Positions 24,116 through 32,753 of a stretch of DNA of 42,571 nucleotides are shown piece after piece. Every line of letters begins with the position of its first letter. Positions within the stretch are counted from its first letter, which is position 1. The notes under the pieces were generated by a model. It had not been told where the DNA came from, did no database searches, and was given only the letters and a program-made list of their open reading frames with translations. This DNA is from Burkholderia sp. H160 (lineage in GTDB: Bacteria > Pseudomonadota > Gammaproteobacteria > Burkholderiales > Burkholderiaceae): positions 1-42,571 of the forward strand of contig ABYL01000057.1 of NCBI GenBank assembly GCA_000173575.1, written 5' to 3'. The position numbers and the translations under genes were made by a program.

Positions 24116-25050
24116 TGACGACCGATCGTCGCGCGGCGCAGCCCGACTGGTCCGGGCCCACGTCCGCATCACAACAGCCGGGTGATGGTGCCCGCGAGCC
24201 TGCCCAACACGCGCGTCAGCGCGCCAACCTGCCGGGCCGCATCTGGCAGGCGCTGGTGTGGGCCGTGATGGCGTTCTTCCTGATCAACGTCGTGCTGCTG
24301 ATCGCGACCGTCGCCGTGAATTCGATCGCGACGCGCTGGTTCGGCACCGCGTTGCCGCAAGGCTTCACGCTGCACTGGTATGCGCAGGCATGGCGCGACT
24401 TCCAGCTAGCGAGCGTGCTGTGGGTGACCGTGCAGGTAGTCGGCGCGGTCGTGCTGCTGTCGGTGCTGCTCGGCGTGCCGGCCGCGTATGCGCTCGCGCG
24501 CGTGCAATTCCCCGGCAAGCGCCTTGCGATGCTGATTTTCCTGCTGCCGCTGATGGTGCCACCCGTCACCTACGGCATTCCAATGGCGACCGCGATGTAC
24601 AAGGTCGGTCTCGCCGGCACACTATGGGGCGTGATTCTTGCGAACCTCGTACCGGCGCTGCCATTCGTGATTCTCGTGATGACGCCGTTCATCGAGCAGA
24701 TCGATCCGAATCTCGAATCGGCCGCGCGCATTTTCGGCGCGAACACGTTCCGCTATTTCCGTTACGTGCTGTTGCCGCTGCTCGTGCCGGGTATGCTGGC
24801 GGCTGCGCTTCTTGTGCTGGTGCGCACGATCGGCATGTTCGAGCTGACTTTTTTTACGGCCGGTCCGGCGACGCAAACGCTGGTGGTCGCGTTGTACTAC
24901 GCCGTGTTTTCGACCGGCGTGCGCGCGCCGCAATCGATCGATGCGATGGCCATGATCTATATGGCGATCACGTTGATCTGGGTGCTGATCGCTCTACAAT
25001 TCGTGAGCCCGACGCAGATCGTTTCGCGCGTGAAAGAACAGAGGCGCTGA
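24115..25050 (+). CDS. ABC transporter permease, subunit 2
   Basis: A 311-residue permease. A polar N-terminal tail of about 40 residues is followed by six predicted helices and the EAA loop LESAARIFGANTFRYFRYVLLPLLVPG. It pairs with the preceding permease as the PotC-like partner. GGAGG lies eight bases before ATG 24115; the start overlaps the previous stop by one base. The long charged and proline-rich N-terminal tail is unusual for such permeases but retains the frame and composition of its neighbours. The dehydratase gene follows after 31 bp. Confidence 0.93.
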   Translation: MTTDRRAAQPDWSGPTSASQQPGDGAREPAQHARQRANLPGRIWQALVWAVMAFFLINVVLLIATVAVNSIATRWFGTALPQGFTLHWYAQAWRDFQLASVLWVTVQVVGAVVLLSVLLGVPAAYALARVQFPGKRLAMLIFLLPLMVPPVTYGIPMATAMYKVGLAGTLWGVILANLVPALPFVILVMTPFIEQIDPNLESAARIFGANTFRYFRYVLLPLLVPGMLAAALLVLVRTIGMFELTFFTAGPATQTLVVALYYAVFSTGVRAPQSIDAMAMIYMAITLIWVLIALQFVSPTQIVSRVKEQRR

Positions 25051-25081
25051 CCCAAGGTCGGCGACAATCGTGGAGTAGACG

Positions 25082-26818
25082 TTGACGAAGAGAAAGACCC
25101 CCGAGGAATTGCGCAGTCATCGCTGGTACGGCGCGAACGATCTGCGTTCGTTCGGGCATCGCTCGCGCACCGCGCAGATGGGCTACAACCGCGAAGAATA
25201 CGCGGGCAAGCCGGTCATCGCGATTCTGAACACGTGGAGCGAGATCAATCCGTGCCACACGCATTTCAGCCAGCGCGTCGAGGAAGTGAAACGCGGCATC
25301 TGGCAGGCCGGCGGCTTCCCGATCGAACTGCCGGTGCAGACGCTGGCCGAGCCGTTCCAGAAGCCCACCACGATGCTGTACCGCAATTTCCTCGCGATGG
25401 AAGCCGAGGAGATGCTGCGCTCGTATCCGGCCGACGGCGTCGTGTTGATGGGCGGTTGCGACAAGACCACGCCCGCGCTGCTGATGGGCGCGATCTCGAT
25501 GGACCTGCCGGCAATCTTCCTGCCCGCCGGTCCGATGCTGCGCGGCAACTGGAACGGCGTGACGCTCGGCTCCGGTTCCGATTCCTGGCGGTACTGGGCC
25601 GAACTGCGCGCGGGCACGCTGACGCCCGACGACTGGCAGGGGGTCGAGGGCGGTATTGCGCGTTCGCCCGGGCACTGCATGACGATGGGCACCGCGTCGA
25701 CGATGACGAGCGCGGCCGAAGCGCTGGGCTTTACGCTGCCAGGATTCGCGTCGATCCCCGCGCCCGATTCGCGTCATGCGCAGATGGCCGCGAAAACCGG
25801 CATGCGGATCGTCGAGATGGTGTGGGAGGATCTGAAGCCGTCGGACCTGATTACGGCGGCATCGGTCGATAACGCGGTGACGACCTGCGTCGCGCTGTCC
25901 GGCTCGACCAATTCGGTCGTGCACATGATTGCGCTTGCACGGCGCGCGGGCATCGAGTTGACGCTCGATCGCTTCGACGAAATCGCGCGCCGCACGCCGG
26001 TGCTCGCGAACATCCGGCCGACCGGCGCGTACCTGATGGAGGACTTTTTCTACGCGGGCGGTTTGCGCGCGCTGCTCGCGGAATTGGGCGAACTGATCGA
26101 CGGCTCGCAGAAAACCGTGAACGGCCGCACACTCGGCGAGAACCTCGCAGGCGCGCGCATTTTCAACGACGACGTGATCCGCCGCCGTGGCAATCCGCTA
26201 CTGCGCGACAGCAGCCTCGCGGTGCTGCGCGGCAATCTCGCGCCCGACGGCGCCGTGATCAAACCCGGCGCGGCCGAGCCGCATCTGCTCGTGCATACGG
26301 GCCGCGCGGTCGTGTTCAGCGACTACAACGACATGGCCGCGCACATCGATGACGACGCACTCGACATCGACGAAAGCTGCGTGCTCGTGCTGCAAAACGC
26401 GGGTCCGGTCGGCGCGGGCATGCCCGAGTGGGGCCAACTGCCGATTCCGCGCAAGCTGCTGCAAAAAGGCGTGCGCGACATGGTGCGTATCTCCGATGCG
26501 CGGATGAGCGGCACGAGCTATGGCGCGTGCGTGCTGCACGTGGCGCCCGAGTCGTTCGTTGGCGGGCCGTTGGCGCTGGTGCGCAGCGGCGATCTGATCG
26601 AACTCGACGTGCCGCGCCGCAGGCTGACGCTGCACGTATCGGACGAAGAGCTCGCACGCCGCAAAGCCGCGTGGATCAAACCGGCGGCGCGCTTCGAGCG
26701 CGGCTACGGCGCGCTGCATCAGGCCCACGTGATGCAGGCGGATCAAGGCTGCGATTTCGACTTCCTGCAGCGCGGCGGCGCGAGTCCCGACGGTTCGGTC
26801 GAGCCGGAGATTCACTGA
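25082..26818 (+). CDS. IlvD/Edd-family sugar-acid dehydratase (L-arabinonate dehydratase type)
   Basis: A 578-residue dehydratase of the IlvD/Edd family, which carries an Fe-S cluster and Mg2+. Cluster ligands are Cys58 (INPCH), Cys126 (GGCDKT) and Cys199 ([11 protein letters not shown]). The length and cysteine numbering are almost those of characterised Rhizobium L-arabinonate dehydratase (59, 127, 200). It would convert an aldonate to a 2-keto-3-deoxy acid, the substrate expected for the DapA-like enzyme of this cluster. The start is TTG: GGAG lies six bases upstream and no in-frame ATG precedes residue 33. It is the last gene and is convergent with the next SDR, with only 3 bp between. 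D-xylonate, L-fuconate and gluconate are alternative substrates. Confidence 0.92.
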   Translation: MTKRKTPEELRSHRWYGANDLRSFGHRSRTAQMGYNREEYAGKPVIAILNTWSEINPCHTHFSQRVEEVKRGIWQAGGFPIELPVQTLAEPFQKPTTMLYRNFLAMEAEEMLRSYPADGVVLMGGCDKTTPALLMGAISMDLPAIFLPAGPMLRGNWNGVTLGSGSDSWRYWAELRAGTLTPDDWQGVEGGIARSPGHCMTMGTASTMTSAAEALGFTLPGFASIPAPDSRHAQMAAKTGMRIVEMVWEDLKPSDLITAASVDNAVTTCVALSGSTNSVVHMIALARRAGIELTLDRFDEIARRTPVLANIRPTGAYLMEDFFYAGGLRALLAELGELIDGSQKTVNGRTLGENLAGARIFNDDVIRRRGNPLLRDSSLAVLRGNLAPDGAVIKPGAAEPHLLVHTGRAVVFSDYNDMAAHIDDDALDIDESCVLVLQNAGPVGAGMPEWGQLPIPRKLLQKGVRDMVRISDARMSGTSYGACVLHVAPESFVGGPLALVRSGDLIELDVPRRRLTLHVSDEELARRKAAWIKPAARFERGYGALHQAHVMQADQGCDFDFLQRGGASPDGSVEPEIH

Positions 26819-26821
26819 GGC

Positions 26822-27427
26822 TCAATACCCCACGCGATAGACGCGCCCCGTCTGCGCGCCTTCGACGCTGCGCAGATAAGCGAGCGCAGCGCGTTGCGCG
26901 CTGACTGGCTCGAAGCCGCGAAAGAACGGCGCATAAGCCTCCATCGACTCGGTCAGCACGGTCGGACTCACGACGTTGATGCGCAGCCCGCGCGGCAGTT
27001 CGATCGCCGCGCCGCGCACGAAGCCTTCGAGCGCGAGATTGACGGTCGTCGCGCTCGCGCCCTGAAGGATCGGCTCATCGCCGAGAATGCCGCTCGTCAG
27101 CGTAAACGAACCACCGTCGTTCACATACGGCAGCGCCGCGAACACGACGTTGATCTGACCCATCAGCTTGTCGCGCAGCCCGACCCAGAACTGCTCGACG
27201 CTCATCTGCGGCAGCGGACCGAAATGCACCTTGCCGGTCGCGGTGACGACGCCGTCCACCTTGCCGATGTCGCGAAACAGCCGCTCCACGCTCGGCGGGT
27301 CCGTGCTGTCGACGTGATATTGCCCGCGCGTCGCGCCCACCTCGATCACTTCGTGACGCTCCTTCAGCTCCGCGCTAATGGCCTGGCCGAGCGTGCCCGT
27401 GGCACCGATGACGACGATTCTTTTCAT
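26822..27427 (-). CDS. Short SDR-like protein lacking the Tyr-Lys active site (Lin1944-like)
   Basis: A 201-residue Rossmann protein starting MKRIVVIGATGTLG. It keeps the glycine-rich motif GATGTLG, the region KLMGQIN and Ser in SFTLTSGIL. At the catalytic helix, where SDRs have YxxxK, it reads ASATTVNLALEGF, so Tyr and Lys are replaced (Lys by Asn). This fits the Lin1944-like group of SDRs, described as lacking standard active-site residues and of unknown function. A paralogue at 38840 in this window shows the same Lys to Asn change. ATG 27427 starts directly at the Rossmann fold. It is probably a dinucleotide-binding protein with non-standard chemistry. Confidence 0.87.
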   Translation of the reverse strand: MKRIVVIGATGTLGQAISAELKERHEVIEVGATRGQYHVDSTDPPSVERLFRDIGKVDGVVTATGKVHFGPLPQMSVEQFWVGLRDKLMGQINVVFAALPYVNDGGSFTLTSGILGDEPILQGASATTVNLALEGFVRGAAIELPRGLRINVVSPTVLTESMEAYAPFFRGFEPVSAQRAALAYLRSVEGAQTGRVYRVGY

Positions 27428-27570
27428 CTGCAACCCCGTTAAACGAATCAACGTTAAACAAAGCAAAGCACGCACCAGAATAAAACGGTGCGCGCTACGT
27501 CACTGCCTGATTAATTGGAATAAACGTGTCGATTCAACCGCGCGCATAAAGGGATGATACGCGCGCCCGC

Positions 27571-28023
27571 TTATTTGAGCCGCTGTAATTCGATCACGCG
27601 CGCGGGCCGCAAATGATTGAGCGCGTAATGGATGCGGCCGCGATCGTGGCGCTGTCCGACCGGACGCGGGTCGTTGTACTGCAGGTCGGGTGAGAGGACG
27701 ACGAGCGGCTCGGCCATGCCCTTGTCTATCATCGTGTAGCCCGGCTCGAGCGCGAGCAGCAGATGATTGCCACCGACCCGGCTGTCGAAGCCGGCCATGC
27801 CGTCGAGCGACTCGGGCACGCTGTTCTCGAGCGTCGCATTGCTGGTGGTGATCTCGTCAGGCGAAATCGCGCCGCGGCCCGCGAGACGCGCGGCTTCGTA
27901 GTTCTTGCCGTCGGTGTCGACCGTGCTGTCGTGCGTGCGGTCGTTGTGCAAGTCCGTGGTTCGTGGGGCCTTCGGGTCCGGTTGCGTGCCGGCGTTTTCG
28001 GGTTTGCGGATCGCGCTGTTCAT
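27571..28023 (-). CDS. Hypothetical protein, possibly DUF3005-like
   Basis: A 150-residue protein without signal peptide or membrane segment. The first 60 residues are polar and low in structure. A more conserved-looking part holds SNATLENSVPESLDGMAGFDSRVGG, then LLALEPGYTMIDKG, and a C-terminal HDRGRIHYALNHLRPARVIEL. The layout recalls DUF3005, a family I associate with Burkholderia, but this is from memory and uncertain. AGGAG lies eight bases before the ATG at 28023, and codon use matches the neighbours, so it is a real gene. Function unknown. Its promoter lies in the 283-bp divergent gap, which is AT-rich near 28120-28180. Confidence 0.7.
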   Translation of the reverse strand: MNSAIRKPENAGTQPDPKAPRTTDLHNDRTHDSTVDTDGKNYEAARLAGRGAISPDEITTSNATLENSVPESLDGMAGFDSRVGGNHLLLALEPGYTMIDKGMAEPLVVLSPDLQYNDPRPVGQRHDRGRIHYALNHLRPARVIELQRLK

Positions 28024-28306
28024 CGTGCATTCTCCTGAAGAGGACATGGTCGGAGAAGGGAGCAAAAGCCGTTCCGACTGATACGTCGCCGCTATGCGCG
28101 GGACTTGCAATGCGTATGACGTCCGCGATTCTTTTCGTTTTTTTTAATGGACGCGTATTTTCTACAGAGTATCATCTTACTCCGGCGAGCGATGCGCGGT
28201 GAATTTGACGTCATGCTCCGGCTGTTCCATCATGGTCGTAAATAACGAACAAACAAATGGCCGCGCGACTGAAAACATGTTACGGGGCTTCAGGGGCGGG
28301 TGACTC

Positions 28307-28540
28307 ATGCACTTCGATGCTGCATTTACACATCGCGGCTATCTGTTGAATTGCGAACCGGCGCGTGCAGGCGACGGATCCTGGCAACCGTATGTGGTGA
28401 TTTCTCGCTCGAGCGACGGCGAACTGGTCGCCAACCGTTTCTTCCCCACCGAGCTACGCTTCTCCGACGAAGCCGCCGCGATCGCGCATGCGCGCGATTG
28501 GGCCGTGCGCTGGATCGACGCGAGCAGCCTGACTATCTGA
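28307..28540 (+). CDS. Small hypothetical protein (77 aa)
   Basis: A 77-residue soluble protein, start ATG 28307 preceded by a purine-rich stretch (AGGGGCGGG). It has a compact pattern: HRGYLLNCEP, WQPYVVISRSSDGEL and a helical end with EAAAIAHARDWAVRWIDA. This looks like a small alpha/beta domain conserved as a free-standing protein in Burkholderia relatives, though I cannot name a family. Codon use matches neighbouring genes. It is divergent from the 27571 gene and is followed by the serine acetyltransferase gene after 157 bp. Function unknown. Confidence 0.65.
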   Translation: MHFDAAFTHRGYLLNCEPARAGDGSWQPYVVISRSSDGELVANRFFPTELRFSDEAAAIAHARDWAVRWIDASSLTI

Positions 28541-28697
28541 GGTCAGGAAACAGCGCGTGCGCGCCGCTGCGCACCAACGCAAGTCGACGCAGTCAACCTG
28601 GGCCGCCCTGCGCGCTGCCGCGCGGGCCGCGTTAAAACGCGGTAATCTTTGCTGCATAACCATTTCGAACCGTGCACGCCGCACGTCGCCGTCTTTT

Positions 28698-29624
28698 ATG
28701 CCCAACGCGCCTTCCCATAACTGGGGCCTCGAACAGATCGTCGCCGACCTGCGCGCCTCGCGCGAACAACTGCATCGCACGCGCCACCCGCTCGGCATTC
28801 GCGAGTTGCCGTCGCGCGAAGCGGTGGTGAACATCGTGGCCGGCCTGCGCGCCGCGATGTTTCCGACGCATTACGGCGCGCCCGATCTAACCGACGAGAC
28901 CGTCGACTACTACGTGGGTCACACGCTCGAAAGCACGTTGCGGCTGCTGGCCGAACAGATTCGCCGCGCGCTGCGCTACCTGCCTGAGTACGGCGCGACG
29001 CCCGACGCGGAGTTGCGGGAGCGCGCATTCGCGGTGGCGCGCGAGTTCGCGACGCAGCTGGCGGGCATACGCGCGATGCTAGTCAGCGACATCCAGGCTG
29101 CGTTCACCGGCGACCCCGCCGCGCAGCACATCACCGAGATCCTGCTGTGCTATCCGGGCGTGTGGGCGATGACCCATCATCGGATCGCGCATGCGCTGCA
29201 TCGGCTCGGCGTGCCTCTGCTCGCGCGCTTCATCAACGAGATTGCGCATTCGGCGACGGGCATCGACATTCACCCGGGCGCGACGATCGGGCCGAGCTTC
29301 TTCATCGATCACGGCACCGGCGTGGTGATCGGCGAGACCGCGATCATCGGCGAGCGCGTGCGCCTGTACCAGATGGTCACGCTCGGCGCGAAGAGTTTCG
29401 CGGCCGACGAGGACGGCACGCTGATCAAGGGCAACGCGCGGCATCCGATCGTCGAGGACGACGTCGTGATCTACGCGGGCGCGACGATTCTCGGGCGCGT
29501 GACGATCGGGCGTGGCTCGGTGATAGGCGGCAATGTGTGGCTCACACATAGCGTGCCACCGGGCAGCAGCGTATCGCAAGGCAAGGTCCGCGAAGGAGAG
29601 CGCACTGACAACCGGCGGCAGTGA
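28698..29624 (+). CDS. Serine O-acetyltransferase (EpsC/CysE type)
   Basis: A 308-residue acetyltransferase. It has an N-terminal helical domain (about 1-170) and a C-terminal left-handed beta-helix of hexapeptide repeats (IDIHPGATIG, VVIGETAIIG, VVIYAGATILG, VTIGRGSVIGGNVWLTHSVPPGS). The His in IDIHPGA and the HGTG loop match serine acetyltransferase active-site regions. It converts L-serine and acetyl-CoA to O-acetylserine for cysteine synthesis; EpsC variants are often about 300 residues with a longer helical part. ATG 28698 is the first sensible start, as upstream sequence is low-complexity Ala/Arg. It is convergent with the YdjM-like gene 13 bp later. No other cysteine genes are adjacent. 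Confidence 0.93.
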   Translation: MPNAPSHNWGLEQIVADLRASREQLHRTRHPLGIRELPSREAVVNIVAGLRAAMFPTHYGAPDLTDETVDYYVGHTLESTLRLLAEQIRRALRYLPEYGATPDAELRERAFAVAREFATQLAGIRAMLVSDIQAAFTGDPAAQHITEILLCYPGVWAMTHHRIAHALHRLGVPLLARFINEIAHSATGIDIHPGATIGPSFFIDHGTGVVIGETAIIGERVRLYQMVTLGAKSFAADEDGTLIKGNARHPIVEDDVVIYAGATILGRVTIGRGSVIGGNVWLTHSVPPGSSVSQGKVREGERTDNRRQ

Positions 29625-29637
29625 CGCACCGTGGCGC

Positions 29638-30150
29638 TTAGCTGATTCGCCAATGCCTTAACCACGGCAACGCATACATGCCATGCAGCCACACATGCTC
29701 GCCGATAAACCATGCGGCCGCCCACGACGCCGCGACGACGATCAGATCGCAGTGTCCGCTATTCCATAGATTCAACGAATGCCGCCCTGCGATCCACGGC
29801 ACGCCGAGCGGATTCGGCCAGTCGGCAAACAGATGCATCAGGCCGCCGCATGCGAAGCCGAACGCCGGCGCCGCGTAGATCGAATGCCCGAGCGCGTGAT
29901 ACGACACCGCGAGCAACGCGAGCCAGCCGATGCCCCAATGCGTCAAGGTGCGATGCGTGATCCACAGCCGCCGCGCGCGCGACCACCATGCGACTTCGAG
30001 CCAGTCCGGCGCAGTGCTGCCCGCTACGCCGGCGATGAAGCTCAGCAGCACGCCTGGATGAAACGGACTGCCGCCGCTGCGTGCGACGATTGCCGCCGCG
30101 ATGATGCCGGCCGCGAAACCGGTCGCATGATGCGCTTTGCTGGATGCCAT
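29638..30150 (-). CDS. YdjM-like membrane-bound metal-dependent hydrolase family protein
   Basis: A 170-residue integral membrane protein of the YdjM/DUF457 family. It shows the His/Asp features of these proteins: SKAHHATG near the N-terminus, AGSTAPDWLE, HRTLTHWG, a histidine in GLMHLFADWPNPLGVPW and the segment RHSLNLWNSG. These are proposed to bind metal at the membrane surface. About four hydrophobic segments are visible. In E. coli ydjM is SOS-controlled, but no LexA-like site was recognised here. ATG 30150 precedes the conserved start; an upstream in-frame Met adds five residues. Enzymatic activity is assumed from family naming only. Confidence 0.85.
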   Translation of the reverse strand: MASSKAHHATGFAAGIIAAAIVARSGGSPFHPGVLLSFIAGVAGSTAPDWLEVAWWSRARRLWITHRTLTHWGIGWLALLAVSYHALGHSIYAAPAFGFACGGLMHLFADWPNPLGVPWIAGRHSLNLWNSGHCDLIVVAASWAAAWFIGEHVWLHGMYALPWLRHWRIS

Positions 30151-30290
30151 CGAAACTCGCGGCACGCGTGCCGCGTGAAAAACAAAGGGCGGCTATGTTC
30201 GCAGATGAGCGGATAAAAAAATAGCCGATGCGCGAGATAAAAATTCGCCCATCGGCCGATACCGCACGACATCCACGTGCGACGCGCCGG

Positions 30291-30644
30291 TCAGGTCGCG
30301 CAGCGCGCGATATCGAAGCGCATTTCCTCTTCGGGCGGATCGGCGGGTGCGTTGGCCGGATGCACGACCTTGATCACCGTGTTGCCGTTTTGCGGCGTCA
30401 ACGTGACGAAGTACGAGTTGTTCGAGTCGGCGCCGACCGCAAGTTCGATCGTGGCGTCGGTGTGCGAGGTCCGCACGCGCGACAGACGCTCTTCGAGGCA
30501 GGCCGCGATGGACGCAGGCGTGCGCGTCGACGACACGTACACGAGCGGCGCGGATGCATCGTGCGCGGGGCCTTCCGACGAACCGCAAGCGGCGAGGGTG
30601 GCGGTGAGCGCGACAGCGGGGGCAAGCAGCAGAAGTTTTTTCAT
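30291..30644 (-). CDS. Small lipoprotein of unknown function
   Basis: A 117-residue protein with a type II signal: MKKLLLLAPAVALTATLAAC, with lipobox LAAC at positions 17-20. The mature part (about 97 residues) contains ACLEERLSRVRTSHT, NNSYFVTLTPQNGNTVIKVVHP and ends FDIARCAT. Two further cysteines (in AACLEER and ARCAT) could form a disulfide. It should be anchored to the outer membrane and face the periplasm. No family was recognised. The gene stands alone at the edge of an 820-bp gap and is transcribed away from it. Codon use is typical for the region. Confidence 0.8.
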   Translation of the reverse strand: MKKLLLLAPAVALTATLAACGSSEGPAHDASAPLVYVSSTRTPASIAACLEERLSRVRTSHTDATIELAVGADSNNSYFVTLTPQNGNTVIKVVHPANAPADPPEEEMRFDIARCAT

Positions 30645-31204
30645 GATCCGATCGTCGGCGTTCCCGTTCATGCATGGGAAAGTGAGGCACGGGCGAAGCG
30701 CGATGCGTTGGCGTACAACGCGATGCTTCGCGACGAAGCCGCTGTGCAGGCGTCGCGGTCTCGCGATGTCGCACGGCGGCCAAGTCAGTATACCGAGCAT
30801 GCGTTGACGTCGTCACTAGCGCGACCGTGCGTTAGCGTACCGAACTGATCGCTTTGCAGGCCGACAAAGTTCCAGCGAAAAGGCACTGCTTGCGCCCGTC
30901 GAGTGTCGATTCACAGCGAAGAGTAATTCCCGCCAGGCGGATAGTTAATTACACGCTTTACAATAATTCATTCTCGAATCCGGGATTATGTGAATTAATC
31001 GCGTAAGTGCAGATTCGCAAAATGAAACCATTTTAGCGATGAGTAGGCGGATACGCTGTCAAGCCCAGCGATATCGTCAGATGGTTGCGGAGCAAGGATT
31101 CGGGCCGGGCCGGGGAGCCCGGGTGGTGCTGTGCCCACTGATTTCCATTGTTTTGCACAATGCTGTTTTACGTAGAAAGCTTTAAATCGAGGTGGGATGC
31201 CACT

Positions 31205-31280
31205 TATAATCTTAAGCGACCCCTTCGACCAAAGGGTGTCTTTTTCATTTTACTCGCGGCCTTCGGGCCGCGTTTTTTTT
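31205..31280 (+). ncRNA. Candidate small RNA ending in tandem terminators
   Basis: A perfect TATAAT lies at 31205-31210. Two intrinsic-terminator-like hairpins follow. The first (31218-31240) pairs GACCCCTT with AAGGG-T-GTC and is followed by five T. The second is listed separately. No plus-strand protein gene precedes them for more than 800 bp, so they do not end a known mRNA. Either a short RNA of two hairpins starts near 31217, a longer RNA starts further upstream, or this is an attenuator for the gene at 31468. The -35 region is weak. Confidence 0.4.
31255..31280 (+). terminator. Strong Rho-independent terminator
   Basis: A 7-bp perfect stem CGCGGCC/GGCCGCG closes a TTCG tetraloop and is followed by eight T (31273-31280). 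This is a textbook plus-strand intrinsic terminator with no coding gene upstream on that strand. Confidence 0.85.
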
Positions 31281-31467
31281 GCAATTTTCAAATCGGATTT
31301 ATACGTTCTCGCGGAGGGGTAACTAGCACTTCTCGATCGTAGGGGCGGCCTGGCCGTTCCGAACGCGGCTTGTCCGTTCGTCAGAGCGAGCAGGGCGGAG
31401 GCGGCCGGGCAGGTAGAATCGCGGGTTCGAAATCTGTTTTGCGTCCCGCGAAGTGAGTGAACCTGTG

Positions 31468-32004
31468 ATGAATGACACGCCCTTTCCCTCGTCCGACACG
31501 AATGCCGGGTTTCTGGCCGACGACTCGTCCGCAGCCGACGACAGCGTGCACGAAGAGCGGCTGTGGCGCGATAGCGGCTGGACCGCGCGCATCATCAAGA
31601 ACGAAGACGACGAAGGCTGGGCCGTCGAAATGATCAAGGACGGCGAGGCGGAGCCCGCGCTCGTCGGTCCGTGGACGATGGGCCGCAACAAGAAGGATCC
31701 GAAGCCGCTCGACGTATCGGCGTTCAACACGCTCGTGAAAACGGCGTCGGAAGTGCTGCGCCGTCACGAGCAGCAGCTGCGCGCGCAACTGCACAAGGCG
31801 GTGCGCGTGCCGAGCGCGGATGGCAACGACGAGCTCGACATCACACTAGATATCATCCCCGACGAAGATGAGCCGTACGCGCTGCTGAGCGCGCTCGATA
31901 TCTTCGGCGAGCAGGTCGCGCAGGTGCAGGTTGCGCCGACGTTCAAGCTCAGCAAGGCGAGCGCCGCGGCGTGGGTCGCAAACGAGTTTCGTCGGCCGGG
32001 GTAA
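31468..32004 (+). CDS. Conserved-looking hypothetical protein (178 aa)
   Basis: A 178-residue acidic cytoplasmic protein. A disordered Asp/Ser-rich N-terminus (about 1-30) is followed by a compact domain: LWRDSGWTARIIKNEDDEGWAVEM, GPWTMGRNKKDPKPLDVSAFNTLVKTASEVLRRHEQQLRAQLHK and a C-terminal beta-rich part with LDITLDIIPDEDEPYALLSALD, ending VANEFRRPG. No signal, membrane segment or known motif was recognised. The GTG at 31453 is an alternative start five codons upstream; neither has a clear ribosome site. Codon use fits the region. It lies downstream of the orphan terminators and is convergent with the next gene 42 bp away. Function unknown. Confidence 0.72.
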   Translation: MNDTPFPSSDTNAGFLADDSSAADDSVHEERLWRDSGWTARIIKNEDDEGWAVEMIKDGEAEPALVGPWTMGRNKKDPKPLDVSAFNTLVKTASEVLRRHEQQLRAQLHKAVRVPSADGNDELDITLDIIPDEDEPYALLSALDIFGEQVAQVQVAPTFKLSKASAAAWVANEFRRPG

Positions 32005-32046
32005 GCCGCTGCGGCCTCGCTGATTTGACGGGGAGCGCGGCAGACC

Positions 32047-32478
32047 CTAGCTGCGCTTGCAAAAAATCGCGGTGATGAGCGGCGCGACGTGATGCACGAT
32101 CGCCGTGCTGCCGGCGTTCTCGAGCGCGCTTTTCACCTTGTCGTCGCTGCCGAACACGACGACGCCATACGCGGACTGCGCGACCGGTTCGCCGTCGCCG
32201 ACCCGGAATATCGGGTCGTCTTTTTCGAAGCCGACCACTGCGAATACGCGGAAGCCGAACGCGGTCAGATGTGCATCGGGCATCGGCGAGAACGCATTGA
32301 TCGAGTTGCTTTCGACATGCGTCGGCTTCGGGTTGATCAACTGCTGCTGAATGAGATCGGCGATGAACTGGTGGCCGCTCTCATTGCACACCAGTGGCGC
32401 GTCGAGCTCCACGGCGAACGAAGAGAGCGGCAGCGCGGCGGCTGCGGCAAACAGCAGAGTGGCGAGAAGACGGTTCAT
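32047..32478 (-). CDS. Exported hypothetical protein
   Basis: A 143-residue protein with a Sec signal (MNRLLATLLFAAAAALPLSSFA, cleavage near 22). The mature part has two cysteines, one near each end (LVCNES and IFCKRS), able to form a disulfide in the periplasm. Other recognisable stretches are HLTAFGFRVFAVVGFEKDDPIFRVGDGEPVA and GVVVFGSDDKVKSALENAG. No family was recognised. ATG 32478 is chosen because it begins the signal peptide; no strong ribosome site precedes it. It is divergent from the MFS exporter gene, with a hairpin-rich gap between them. Confidence 0.72.
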   Translation of the reverse strand: MNRLLATLLFAAAAALPLSSFAVELDAPLVCNESGHQFIADLIQQQLINPKPTHVESNSINAFSPMPDAHLTAFGFRVFAVVGFEKDDPIFRVGDGEPVAQSAYGVVVFGSDDKVKSALENAGSTAIVHHVAPLITAIFCKRS

Positions 32479-32576
32479 GAGTGTAGGCGGTCGTCTACAG
32501 CCGATGTCGCGGGCTAGCAACGGCCGCGCCATCCCTGTAACGACCCGAACGGTGCTGCACATCGATCGGATTCCGC

Positions 32577-32696
32577 TTGACAGGCACAACTGGATTCGCA
32601 CTTTATCGCGATTCGGCGAATTCCGCTCTCTTTGTGACAGGCACACGAATGTTGTTGCGCGGGGCAAAATCCCCTCGCGTAACAACATTCGTTGCC
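32577..32696. repeat. Direct repeats and a long imperfect hairpin upstream of the MFS gene
   Basis: TGACAGGCACA occurs at 32578-32588 and again at 32635-32645, each preceded by ATTCCGCT at different distance. The second copy runs into a long hairpin: left arm 32640-32664 and right arm 32671-32696, around a CAAAAT loop, with only three irregular positions in about 25 paired. The outer parts read ACGAATGTTGTT and AACAACATTCGT. No T tract follows. TTGACA at 32577-32582 could be a -35 for the exporter gene, whose start is about 58 bp after the hairpin. Confidence 0.6.
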
Positions 32697-32753
32697 GCCG
32701 CGATGCCATAATCGACGCTTTCCATTGATGGCTGGCCGCCCGTCGCCACGACA

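Larger units (their letters stand above)
30645..31467. other. Long intergenic region with orphan terminators
   Basis: About 820 bp without a protein gene, AT-rich in the part around 30940-31060 and 31140-31320. It carries the upstream regions of the lipoprotein gene (minus) and of the 178-residue gene (plus). The notable element is the pair of plus-strand terminator hairpins at 31218-31280 listed separately. No riboswitch or tRNA was recognised. Confidence 0.5.
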
